A stretch of 64,000 nucleotides of DNA, from NCBI RefSeq assembly GCF_900112765.1, contig NZ_FOMZ01000010.1:62001-126000 (forward strand), given 5' to 3'. The stretch comes from Actinopolyspora alba (lineage in GTDB: Bacteria > Actinomycetota > Actinomycetes > Mycobacteriales > Pseudonocardiaceae). The notes under the pieces were generated by a model. The model worked only from the letters and a program-made list of their open reading frames with translations. It had not been told where the DNA came from and did not search any database. Made by a program: the position numbers and the translations under genes. Numbering within the stretch: position 1 is the stretch's first letter; every line of letters begins with the position of its first letter. This document shows positions 34,457 through 40,606 of the stretch, in pieces.

Positions 34457-34885
34457 CTAGAGGCGGTGCAACCCGTCGAGAACGCGGCGCATGAGTGCCA
34501 GCTCGGAGTGTTCCGATGCCGATGCGGATTCAGGGGAGGCTGCGGAAATGGCGGGAGCGGTATTCACGGTGGTCGGGCTGGCGAGATGATGCGGCGCTGC
34601 CGGTGCCGGTTCCAAAGACGGTGCCACGGGGGCCGGTGGGTCAAGGCGGAACAGGTGCGGATGCTCGTCCGGGTCGCACAGCGGCCAGCCGATCAGCTCG
34701 GTGGTGGGGCGTTCGTCCCGGAAATACGACTCCAGTCGGAGTGCGGCCAGGCGCCTGGCGGCCGGGCCGCTGCCACCGGCATGGCGGGGCCGGTAACTGA
34801 CCCGGTTGCCCCAGCCGCCCAGCACGATCGCGGTGGCGGCCAGCACCACGGCGGTGGAAAGCAGCATCGCCGGATGCGTGCTCAC
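34457..34885 (-). CDS. Small single-pass membrane protein
   Basis: A 142-residue protein with one membrane helix at the N-terminus (AMLLSTAVVLAATAIVLGGWG), an Arg-rich stretch after it, and a Pro/Ala/Ser-rich tail ending in a short amphipathic segment (LALMRRVLDGLHRL). ATG overlaps the upstream gene's stop (ATGA at 34882-34885). Third gene of a three-gene operon of small proteins. Family not recognised. Confidence 0.65.
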   Translation of the reverse strand: MSTHPAMLLSTAVVLAATAIVLGGWGNRVSYRPRHAGGSGPAARRLAALRLESYFRDERPTTELIGWPLCDPDEHPHLFRLDPPAPVAPSLEPAPAAPHHLASPTTVNTAPAISAASPESASASEHSELALMRRVLDGLHRL

Positions 34886-35133
34886 TCCGCATCACCCCGC
34901 CTGCGGAACTCGTCCGGCGGGTCGATCGACCCCGATTCCGGCGGGTTTCCGCCGCCGAAGGCCAGTCCGGCGGCGTAGTCCCGCAGCTCATCCGACAATC
35001 GCTGCAGCACCCCGGCGAGTTCGGCGCACTGCCTCGGGGTGGCCTGCCGCGCCGGGATGTCGTAGGAAGCCTGTTCCAGCTTCCACTGCTCGTGGGCAAG
35101 CCACATGCCCAACCTGCCCGCATAACTGGTCAT
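34882..35133 (-). CDS. Small hypothetical protein (83 aa)
   Basis: A soluble, mostly helical 83-residue protein beginning MTSYAGRLGMWLAHEQWKLE, with a central CAELAGVLQRLSDELRDYAAG helix and an acidic tail. It overlaps the genes on both sides by four bases, so it is translated in a coupled set. No family recognised. Confidence 0.65.
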   Translation of the reverse strand: MTSYAGRLGMWLAHEQWKLEQASYDIPARQATPRQCAELAGVLQRLSDELRDYAAGLAFGGGNPPESGSIDPPDEFRRRGDAE

Positions 35134-35354
35134 CGAGCATCACTCCCAGTCCGCACCGCAGCGTGCAGCACATCCCGCAGCTGAACCGCCTGCTCGACCG
35201 TCCACACCGTCCGGTTGAACACCGTCGGCGTCTCGATCCGAATCACCTCCGGCGTCCACCGCGAGATCCACACCAGCAACGACGACGACCACCCCGACTC
35301 GTTGCCACACCACACCCGCACACCCGGATGACGCACCTCGTAGCTGGTTGGCAT
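35130..35354 (-). CDS. Small hypothetical protein (74 aa), first of three-gene operon
   Basis: A 74-residue protein with beta-type sequence (VRVWCGNESGWSSSLLVWIS; VIRIETPTVF) and a helical end (WTVEQAVQLRDVLHAAV). ATG 35354 has GGAG eight bases upstream; a GTG nine bases earlier is the alternative. It heads the operon of small genes and is divergent from the XRE regulator, with three 18-bp operators in the space between. Probably repressed by that regulator. Function unknown. Confidence 0.65.
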   Translation of the reverse strand: MPTSYEVRHPGVRVWCGNESGWSSSLLVWISRWTPEVIRIETPTVFNRTVWTVEQAVQLRDVLHAAVRTGSDAR

Positions 35355-35378
35355 TCCGCGCACTCCATACGTTCAGGA

Positions 35379-35396
35379 GCGACGAAGCGTCGTCGC
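35379..35396. promoter_or_regulatory. Operator-like inverted repeat, site 1
   Basis: GCGACG-AAGCGT-CGTCGC, 18 bp. It falls in the 5' leader of the leftward small-gene operon. Confidence 0.6.
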
Positions 35397-35415
35397 TCTC
35401 CTTCGTTCTGACATT

Positions 35416-35433
35416 GCGACAGTATTTTGTCGC
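35416..35433. promoter_or_regulatory. Operator-like inverted repeat, site 2
   Basis: GCGACA-GTATTT-TGTCGC, 18 bp with perfect arms. On the minus strand the centre creates TACTGT, a possible -10 box for the small-gene operon. Confidence 0.65.
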
Positions 35434-35487
35434 ACGCACCAATAACAATAATTCGATCGAGTGATGCTGCTACAAAACTTCGGATCT

Positions 35488-35505
35488 GCGACATACTCTT
35501 GTCGC
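35488..35505. promoter_or_regulatory. Operator-like inverted repeat, site 3, abutting XRE start
   Basis: GCGACA-TACTCT-TGTCGC, 18 bp ending on the base before the ATG of the XRE gene. The central TACTCT sits six bases before ATG and may be the -10 box of a leaderless transcript, so binding here would shut off the regulator's own gene. Confidence 0.7.
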
Positions 35506-36366
35506 ATGACAAGCACCAAACGTACTTCGCCCAGAGCACGCGCCCTTGGCGCAGAATTGCGGGATTTTCGCGAGCAAGCTGGAATGACCGTGCGCGACGT
35601 AGCAGAGCGCCTCGGCGGGCATCACTCGAAATACGCCCGACTTGAAACCGGACAGACTCCCCAATCACCGGAAATCGTCGTCGCACTGTTGGCGACATAC
35701 GGAGCGTCGGAATCCGAACGCGACAGGTTGGCGTCGATGGCACGCGATGCGACAGAGGAAACGAACTGGATCAAGCCAAGAGACCGATCGGTGAATCCCG
35801 ACCTGACCACACTGATCGAGTTCGAGCGGACAGCCACTTCGATCGTGGACGTGTCACCGATCATGATTCCGGGACCATTGCAGACCGCCGACTACGCACG
35901 AGCGGTCATGGCGAGCGGGATGCGCGCCGAGGAGCTCGAAGCACACGTCACCATGCGGATCGGACGCCGAGACGTGCTCACGCGACGGAACCCCCCACGA
36001 CTCCACTTGTTCATCGGCGAATGGGCGCTCCGTGAACCGATGGGTAGTGCCGAAGTGATGGCTGACCAGCTACGACACCTTGCCAAGATGGCAGAGCTCG
36101 ACAACGTGACTCTGCGGGTCGTACCCAGCAGAACCGGCGGCTGGACTCCGGCCCACGCAGGTCATTTCCTCCTGTTCGAGTTCGCCAAGGCAGCCCCGGT
36201 CGTGCACGTGGAACACCTGCAGTCCGACGCTTTCCTGAGTAGCTCCGGGGAGATCGAGGCGTATCAGAACGCGGTAGCTAACCTCCGTGACGTAGCGATG
36301 AGCCCAGAGGACTCCACGGAACTCATCGCCAGTGTCATAGCCGAGCTGGAGGACAGTCTGAAATGA
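35506..36366 (+). CDS. XRE-family regulator with DUF5753 domain
   Basis: A 286-residue regulator. A helix-turn-helix lies at about residues 12-65 (LGAELRDFREQAGMTVRDVAERLGG, SKYARLETG) and DUF5753 from about 95 to the end (PIMIPGPLQTADYARAVM, VHVEHLQSD). This is the standard actinobacterial partner of DUF397 proteins, which follow. ATG 35506 is preferred over an in-frame upstream start at 35461 because it begins the HTH domain and directly follows operator 3. Its stop overlaps the DUF397 start (ATGA). Likely autoregulated. Confidence 0.92.
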   Translation: MTSTKRTSPRARALGAELRDFREQAGMTVRDVAERLGGHHSKYARLETGQTPQSPEIVVALLATYGASESERDRLASMARDATEETNWIKPRDRSVNPDLTTLIEFERTATSIVDVSPIMIPGPLQTADYARAVMASGMRAEELEAHVTMRIGRRDVLTRRNPPRLHLFIGEWALREPMGSAEVMADQLRHLAKMAELDNVTLRVVPSRTGGWTPAHAGHFLLFEFAKAAPVVHVEHLQSDAFLSSSGEIEAYQNAVANLRDVAMSPEDSTELIASVIAELEDSLK

Positions 36367-36554
36367 CGTTACGCCCCCGAAATTGGCAAAAGTCGAGCCG
36401 CTCGAACCAACACTCACACTGCGTCGAAGTCGCCCGCACCCATGACGGCGCCGCCGTGCGCGACACCAAGAACCGCGCCGCCGGACACTTTACCACCACC
36501 CACCAGCAGTGGGCGGCGTTCCTCAACGCGGTCAAGACCAACCGCTTCGACTGA
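36363..36554 (+). CDS. DUF397 protein, partner of XRE regulator
   Basis: A 63-residue DUF397 domain: NWQKSSRSNQHSHCVEVAR, AAVRDTKNR and QQWAAFLNAVKTNRFD. Start overlaps the XRE stop by four bases, so the two are co-translated. In several actinobacteria such pairs are proposed regulator/antagonist modules. A strong terminator follows 17 bp after the stop. A second, very similar DUF397 gene lies at 37090. Confidence 0.9.
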   Translation: MTLRPRNWQKSSRSNQHSHCVEVARTHDGAAVRDTKNRAAGHFTTTHQQWAAFLNAVKTNRFD

Positions 36555-36571
36555 AACCACGGCAGCAACAC

Positions 36572-36604
36572 AGCGCCTCTGGAGCGGTCCAGAGGCGCTT
36601 TTGC
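36572..36604 (+). terminator. Intrinsic terminator after XRE-DUF397
   Basis: Perfect 12-bp stem AGCGCCTCTGGA / TCCAGAGGCGCT with a GCGG loop, followed by TTTTGCTC. A classic rho-independent terminator, rare in this window. Confidence 0.9.
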
Positions 36605-36606
36605 TC

Positions 36607-36695
36607 TCTCTAACCCCGCATGCGCGGGGCCTACGCCAATTTCACGGTCGCCAACAACCCCACTCGTGGTCCATCCCCGCGTGCGCGGGGCCTAC
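36607..36695 (-). CRISPR. Mini-CRISPR 2: repeat, one spacer, decayed repeat
   Basis: Repeat 36668-36695 is identical to that of unit 1. Spacer 36635-36667 is 33 bp. The decayed end repeat 36607-36634 keeps TGCGCGGGGCCTAC and directly follows the terminator. Read leftwards. Confidence 0.85.
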
Positions 36696-36744
36696 ACTCA
36701 CTGCGCTGGGATGTTAGCAGCGTGAGCGCACGTTGAGAACCACT
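36696..36744 (-). promoter_or_regulatory. CRISPR leader 2 with built-in promoter
   Basis: 49 bp, two or three substitutions from the other two leaders. TTCTCA (36739-36734) and TAACAT (36716-36711) are kept 17 bp apart; the substitutions fall in the spacer. Confidence 0.7.
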
Positions 36745-37089
36745 TGGCAACACCCCTCCGAGCACAGGCACACGCGCCATACCGCTCACGACGCTGGATG
36801 GCCAGCAACTGGCCTCATCCCCGTCGCTTCCGCGGTTGCAGCTGCTCCACCTCTCACTCAGAAAATCCTCGCCAGTCCAGCTGAGAGTGGCAACAGCGCC
36901 TCCAGGACGAGAACAGGATTTGCGCCCCCACTCGTACATTTCGCGAGAAATCGACACCCACCAACGCTGATCGACTCTCCAGCCGCAGCGACATGCGCGG
37001 ACTCTGAACCCCCGCGACACGCCCATGAGCACCGCATACTTGGAGCACCTCGCAGAACCAGCCGCACAAGAGTCCGAAGGGAACTCCCA
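36745..37089. other. 345-bp gap between the two DUF397 copies
   Basis: No gene recognised. It carries palindrome copy 8. A 22-codon frame ending in TGA at 37091-37093 (37025-37093, MSTAYLEHLAEP...) overlaps the next ATG, the arrangement seen between XRE and DUF397 upstream; it could be the last trace of a lost partner gene, but this is weak. Confidence 0.35.
36936..36955 (+). repeat. Dispersed ATTTC-N4-GAAAT palindrome, copy 8
   Basis: ACATTTCGCGAGAAATCGAC. Confidence 0.8.
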
Positions 37090-37281
37090 ATGAACGCATC
37101 ACCCAAAGGATGGCGCAAATCCACATACACCCAGCAGGAAACAGCCTGCGTCGAAGTCGGCCGCACTCAAGACGGCGCGGCCGTGCGCGACACCAAGGAC
37201 CGCTCGGCCGGGTACTTCACCACCACCGGCCAGCAGTGGGCGGCGTTCATCGACGCGGTCAAGACCGACCGCTTCGACTGA
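37090..37281 (+). CDS. DUF397 protein, duplicate of the 36363 gene
   Basis: A 63-residue DUF397 domain (GWRKSTYTQQETACVEVGR, AAVRDTKDR, QQWAAFIDAVKTDRFD). Its last 40 residues differ from the upstream copy at only a handful of positions, and both are followed by near-identical terminators and CRISPR-like repeats, showing a segmental duplication. ATG 37090 follows GAAGGGAA. No intact XRE gene precedes this copy. Confidence 0.88.
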   Translation: MNASPKGWRKSTYTQQETACVEVGRTQDGAAVRDTKDRSAGYFTTTGQQWAAFIDAVKTDRFD

Positions 37282-37297
37282 AACCCACCAGCAGCAC

Positions 37298-37336
37298 AGC
37301 GCCTCCGGACCACTTCAACACTCCGGAGGCGCTTTA
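37298..37336 (+). terminator. Intrinsic terminator after second DUF397
   Basis: 12-bp stem AGCGCCTCCGGA / TCCGGAGGCGCT, 12-base loop, then TTA. Paralogous to the terminator at 36572; the single arm change (T to C) is matched by its complement. Confidence 0.85.
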
Positions 37337-37339
37337 CTG

Positions 37340-37367
37340 TCCCCGCTGCCGCGTGCGCCGGGCCTAC
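37340..37367 (-). repeat. Decayed CRISPR repeat without leader
   Basis: The stretch keeps CCGCGTGCGC and GGGCCTAC of the 28-bp repeat and lies right after a terminator, as the decayed repeat of unit 2 does. No second repeat or leader lies beside it. Confidence 0.55.
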
Positions 37368-37415
37368 CCCACCGGCCGCACCGAACATGCGCCTCCGGTA
37401 GTACTCGTCGGTTCC

Positions 37416-37601
37416 TTACAGTCTGTCGAACCACTTTCGATCGACTCCCGCAGGACGTTTGCCGGTGGAGACGAACTCGACAAGAGCTTTGCGGATATCG
37501 CCCAGTGGCAGAGCAGCGGAACGTGGGCAGTAGCTAGGAGTACCACCATCGGTGAGAAGATCCGCTCGAGACTCAACATCCGAGTTGTGGGTGATGTACA
37601 A
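37416..37601 (-). pseudogene. Imm1-like immunity protein remnant
   Basis: 61 residues with TDGGTPSYCPRSAALPLGDIRKALVEFV and STGKRPAGVDRKWFD, which resemble the C-terminal end of Imm1 immunity proteins (the 'I/LPL.D.R.AL.EF..TG.RP..V.W' pattern). An in-frame TGA near 37627 and lack of an upstream domain indicate loss of the N-terminal half. A neighbouring toxin gene is absent. The Imm1 link is from memory of the family, not from a search. Confidence 0.4.
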
Positions 37602-37639
37602 CTCATCCTTCCGGGGGATGTATCAACTTGTTCGAGCAA

Positions 37640-38187
37640 ACAGCGGATCGCAATTACTCCACCCGAATCGTGTTTCTAGGGATTCGACTGAATCTTGTTC
37701 CCGCTTGAACGCCGTTAAACGAAAGTAGATCATCGTGGTGATCGACACAGTGCCTTGCCCCGCCCATGCGAACACTGCAAGCATTGACCTTGCAATAAAA
37801 TTCAGCGGGTTTCAATATTACCCAAATTGGAGTAAATATCGTTTGGCAAGTTGTTTGCTTCCGCATCGACGGAGCAACAACCTTCTCGATTGTCGGAACC
37901 GGCGCGGCCACTGCTGCCACCACCAACCACTGAGACCCCAGAACGGCGCGAGCTGGGACGGCCGTCCCTTACGACACCCCAGCCTCGGAACGAGCAACGA
38001 TCCACCGCTTGTCGCCGACAAAGGCATGCAGAGAAATATCTCGACCGCACCGACTGGACAGAGGCCAGCCTCAACGTGTACCTGGGCGGTTGCTTCGGCG
38101 ATCTACGCGTTCGCCGCTCGGAACGTCTGGCAAATCTGTACAGTATTCTAAACACGGAAACGTTCCCCCGAAAGGCCGCTGATCGTC
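37640..38187. other. A+T-richer stretch without recognisable gene
   Basis: About 550 bp, visibly lower in G+C than the window average around 37690-37860. Several open frames exist on both strands, but none has a ribosome site, family likeness or the codon pattern of its neighbours. Probably decayed DNA. Confidence 0.4.
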
Positions 38188-38352
38188 GTGTCCGCCGTGT
38201 CCACGCTGCTCCTCGTCAACCTTTTGTGTCTCGCCGCCATAATCGTATTGTATTTACGAGACAAAATCGGGCACAGCAAGGCGATCGTCGCGCTAGCTTG
38301 CGTATCGGCTCTAACCGCGTTAACGTCATCAGGGATCGTTCTGTTTTCTTAG
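38188..38352 (+). CDS. Tiny two-helix membrane protein (54 aa)
   Basis: A 54-residue frame: helix STLLLVNLLCLAAIIVLYL, a short charged turn (RDKIGHSK) and helix AIVALACVSALTALTSSGIV. GTG 38188 follows AAAGG by 12 bases, which is rather far. It ends ten bases before the next small membrane gene, whose ribosome site overlaps its stop (TTAGGA), so the two look like an operon. Function unknown; such pairs occur in toxin, transporter and mobile-element settings. Confidence 0.55.
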   Translation: MSAVSTLLLVNLLCLAAIIVLYLRDKIGHSKAIVALACVSALTALTSSGIVLFS

Positions 38353-38362
38353 GACCTACAGG

Positions 38363-38608
38363 ATGAATCGGATGCGTGAGAAATTTTTCCTCGGTGCCGC
38401 ACTGCTGACAGGGATGCTTATCCTGGCAGCATCGATGCTGATCGGTGGTGTTCCGTCGAGTATGTTGTGCATCCTACTGTTGCCGTTAATACCGCTGGGA
38501 GCTCTCACGCTGGTGTTCGCACGGCACAACAGCGGCGCTGCAGAGCATGGAACAACCCTCCCCGAGAGCACTCCGCGTACCATGGCCGACACCGGTCCAG
38601 TGTCGTGA
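38363..38608 (+). CDS. Small two-helix membrane protein (81 aa)
   Basis: An 81-residue protein with two hydrophobic segments (FFLGAALLTGMLILAASMLIGG and MLCILLLPLIPLGALTLVFA) and a polar tail. ATG 38363 has AGGA eight bases upstream; ATG 38372 is an alternative. Same topology as the tiny protein before it, with which it is probably co-translated. No family recognised. Confidence 0.55.
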   Translation: MNRMREKFFLGAALLTGMLILAASMLIGGVPSSMLCILLLPLIPLGALTLVFARHNSGAAEHGTTLPESTPRTMADTGPVS

Positions 38609-38694
38609 GTCGTTGATTCGATCGCAGCGGGGATTGCGGAAGAGCCGGGGAAGTTCGAACATCACAGCTTGCCAGGCTGCTGACTCAGCCAGCT

Positions 38695-38841
38695 CTAGAG
38701 CGAGCACATACTCATCTTCGATGCTGTGACCAGCAGCTGTACACGCTCGCGTCCCACTTCTCCCGGTTCTTTCCAGACCTCGGGCCATATCCCGTGGTCC
38801 AGCCGCATTACGAAAAGCCATCCGACGCACTCGAATACCCC
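38695..38841 (-). pseudogene. Possible decayed gene fragment
   Basis: A 48-codon minus-strand frame bounded by stops reads CVGWLFVMRLDHGIWPEVW and REERVQLLVTA-like sequence that looks protein-like in composition. A second frame continues leftwards (EDEYVLALELAESAAWQAV), as if by a frameshift. No family recognised; the call rests on composition alone. Confidence 0.2.
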
Positions 38842-38940
38842 TCACGGAATGGAACGCGGTTCGCGGCGGTAAGACGCCTGTTGCCTGGTTGTTCGAGGGT
38901 GGTCGGCACTCGGCCAATGAAGGATGGGGAATAACAGTGC

Positions 38941-38973
38941 AGCCCGGTGACTGCCGGACACAGTCACCGGGCT
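38941..38973. terminator. Perfect 12-bp hairpin
   Basis: AGCCCGGTGACT / AGTCACCGGGCT with a 9-base loop, followed by TCATGATG. It could end the small membrane-gene transcript 330 bp upstream, or be an unrelated structured element. Confidence 0.5.
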
Positions 38974-39042
38974 TCATGATGTTCGAACCGCTAGTTCGCC
39001 AGCCGCGACCAAGTGCGGCGTAAGACGTCAGATCACAGATCT

Positions 39043-39062
39043 GCGTTTCACGGGAAATCGCC
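39043..39062 (+). repeat. Dispersed palindrome, copy 9 (parS-like variant)
   Basis: GCGTTTCACGGGAAATCGCC. GTTTCACGGGAAAT is the copy closest to the ParB site GTTTCACGTGAAAC, but differs at two or more positions. Confidence 0.6.
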
Positions 39063-39085
39063 GCCGCCACCGGGGTGGCGGCGAA

Positions 39086-39174
39086 GCGATGGTTTGCCCC
39101 CCGCGGGGCCTACCGATCCGGCCGGTGCGGGAGAGCCTGCACATGCGGTCCATCCCCGCGTGCGCGGGGCCTAC
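39086..39174 (-). CRISPR. Mini-CRISPR 3: repeat, one spacer, decayed repeat
   Basis: Repeat 39147-39174 is identical to units 1 and 2. Spacer 39114-39146 is 33 bp and GC-rich. The end repeat (to 39113) is strongly decayed and keeps CGCGGGGCCTAC. Read leftwards, away from the SAVED gene. Confidence 0.8.
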
Positions 39175-39223
39175 ACTCACTGCGCTGGGATGTTAGCAGC
39201 GCGAGCGCGCGTTGAGAACCACT
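39175..39223 (-). promoter_or_regulatory. CRISPR leader 3 with built-in promoter
   Basis: 49 bp, one substitution from leader 1. TTCTCA (39218-39213) and TAACAT (39195-39190) are 17 bp apart. Confidence 0.7.
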
Positions 39224-39277
39224 CGGTGAGGCGGCATCGGCTGACTCGGCACTCCTTCCTCGTCCGGGGCAAGGCGT

Positions 39278-39297
39278 AGATTTCCCACGAAATCGCC
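39278..39297 (+). repeat. Dispersed palindrome, copy 10
   Basis: AGATTTCCCACGAAATCGCC. The same 14-bp core ATTTCCCACGAAAT occurs at copy 11 (48208). Lies between leader 3 and the SAVED gene. Confidence 0.75.
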
Positions 39298-39335
39298 GCG
39301 TCGGGCGGCTCGGACCAACGAAGACACATCCTCGG

Positions 39336-40502
39336 TCAACCGTCGCGGACGGTTTCGGTCTCCGGCTCGGCGGAATGCACTTCGAGCTCCTCACTCGGCT
39401 GCTCGGGATTCCGGTCGGACTCTTCGGCCGGTGCAGCAGAATCCACTTCGGAGGGCAACGGCGGGATCGTGGGCTGCGACTCCCGGACCCGCATCGGGAT
39501 GTAGCTGCCGCTGTCCCGGTCGAAGTGCATCAGGTGCGTGCCGTGGAAGAACCGGCACTCGTGCTGCGAGAGGTGCCACCCCACGGCGAGCACGACCGCC
39601 TTGGGCGCCATCGCGATCATGACGAGCTCCCGCTCCCCGGCTTCCGCCTTGATACGCGCCAGGTGATCGGCGATCTCGCTACCCAGGTGCCCCAGCTCAT
39701 CGGCCGAGTAATCGGGTGGACCACCCGACTCGGGCATTCCGCCTCGGTAACTGATCAGATGCAGCTCGTCCACCCCGAACCGCCGGAACCCCTCCTCCGA
39801 GAAGTACCGACTGGCGTCCCCGAAAGCCAACCAGACCCCTACCCTGCCCCGACCGTGCGACCGCCCGTCGAGTCGGCTCAACGCCGCACTGGTGCGGCTG
39901 CGGGGTCGTGCGGTGAGCGCGAACTGCTGCTCGGTGTTGTTCGGCAGCAGTTCGAGCAGCCGCAGGCTGTCAGGGTGCGGCAGGTAGGCACCGACCGTCA
40001 GCGCCATCGGCCAGAGCATGTTCGGTGCCACGGTGTAGCCGGTGTCGTCGCGATCGTTGTTGATCGCCTCCTCGATCACCGCGCCGATCTCGTGACACGG
40101 TTGCACGACGTCGATCACCCCGCCGCTGGTGCGCTGCTTGAGATCCACCCAGCGAACCACCGAGCGCATCGACATCCGGCTGCTTCGCGCGGCGCGCAGC
40201 GAGCGCTCGTGCCAGTTCGGCATCGACTCGTCGAGCAGGTGGACGTAGAACAGCGTGCCCAGCCTCCGGTGCAGCCACGCGCGCCAGGCCAGCCCGGACA
40301 GCAACGCGCACAGCGCCGAGATCCCCACTGCCCAGCGCGTCAGCACGACGTAGCCATCGTCCGGATCCTTCGGGAACAGGTCCTCCAGCACCAGCGCCAG
40401 CGAGGCGGTGATCAGCGAGGCGGCCACCACGACCAGCGCGTTCGCGGTGAAGATCTGGGTCTCACCGCTTCGCAGTGACTGACGACGCCAGAATTTGACC
40501 AT
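39336..40502 (-). CDS. Two-helix membrane protein with SAVED-like sensor domain
   Basis: A 388-residue candidate defence effector. Two membrane helices lie near residues 20-42 (ALVVVAASLITASLALVLE) and 52-72 (WAVGISALCALLSGLAWRAWL). The C-terminal 200 residues have the SAVED pattern: GRVGVWLAFGDAS, a VDELHLISY strand, and ELVMIAMAPKAVVLAVGWHL with a late HLMHFDRDSGSY strand. SAVED binds cyclic oligonucleotides made by Cas10 or CD-NTases; linked to helices it would damage the membrane. The tail (last 50 residues) is disordered. ATG 40502 follows GAGGGGGA. Divergent from the type III operon, 104 bp away. The domain call is from pattern, not a search. Confidence 0.75.
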   Translation of the reverse strand: MVKFWRRQSLRSGETQIFTANALVVVAASLITASLALVLEDLFPKDPDDGYVVLTRWAVGISALCALLSGLAWRAWLHRRLGTLFYVHLLDESMPNWHERSLRAARSSRMSMRSVVRWVDLKQRTSGGVIDVVQPCHEIGAVIEEAINNDRDDTGYTVAPNMLWPMALTVGAYLPHPDSLRLLELLPNNTEQQFALTARPRSRTSAALSRLDGRSHGRGRVGVWLAFGDASRYFSEEGFRRFGVDELHLISYRGGMPESGGPPDYSADELGHLGSEIADHLARIKAEAGERELVMIAMAPKAVVLAVGWHLSQHECRFFHGTHLMHFDRDSGSYIPMRVRESQPTIPPLPSEVDSAAPAEESDRNPEQPSEELEVHSAEPETETVRDG

Positions 40503-40514
40503 GAATCCCCCTCA

Positions 40515-40531
40515 CGAACGATGATCGTTCG
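40515..40531. promoter_or_regulatory. 17-bp palindrome in the SAVED/type III divergent promoter region
   Basis: CGAACGAT-G-ATCGTTCG, perfect 8-bp arms, 12 bp upstream of the SAVED start codon and 75 bp before the RAMP start. A TAGGTT on the minus strand (40541-40536) could be the SAVED -10 box. A likely operator for a shared regulator. Confidence 0.5.
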
Positions 40532-40606
40532 GTAACCTACCGCAGTGATCACCGCTGGTGTTCTGCCGAACGCGCATTCGATTCGCGCAGCCTGGGGAGG
40601 CAGTGC

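Noticed and set aside
36926-36935. Ten-base match between spacer 2 and CCCCACTCGT at 36926
   Set aside because: A ten-base match within 64 kb of GC-rich DNA is expected by chance at this level, and the flanking bases do not form a type I-E motif. Not evidence for self-targeting.
37735-38151. A 138-codon open frame in the A+T-richer stretch
   Set aside because: Cys/His/Arg-rich composition without any fold pattern, no ribosome site, and overlapping open frames on both strands. Treated as non-coding or decayed.
38941-38973. tRNA or riboswitch reading of the hairpin
   Set aside because: Only one stem is present, with no cloverleaf arms or conserved loop bases. Kept only as a terminator-like hairpin.
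39043-39062. Reading the dispersed palindromes as ParB parS sites
   Set aside because: The shape TTTC-N4-GAAA is similar, but parS is almost invariant (GTTTCACGTGAAAC) and no copy here matches it; the closest differs at two or more positions. The even spread over 60 kb also differs from the usual cluster near the origin.
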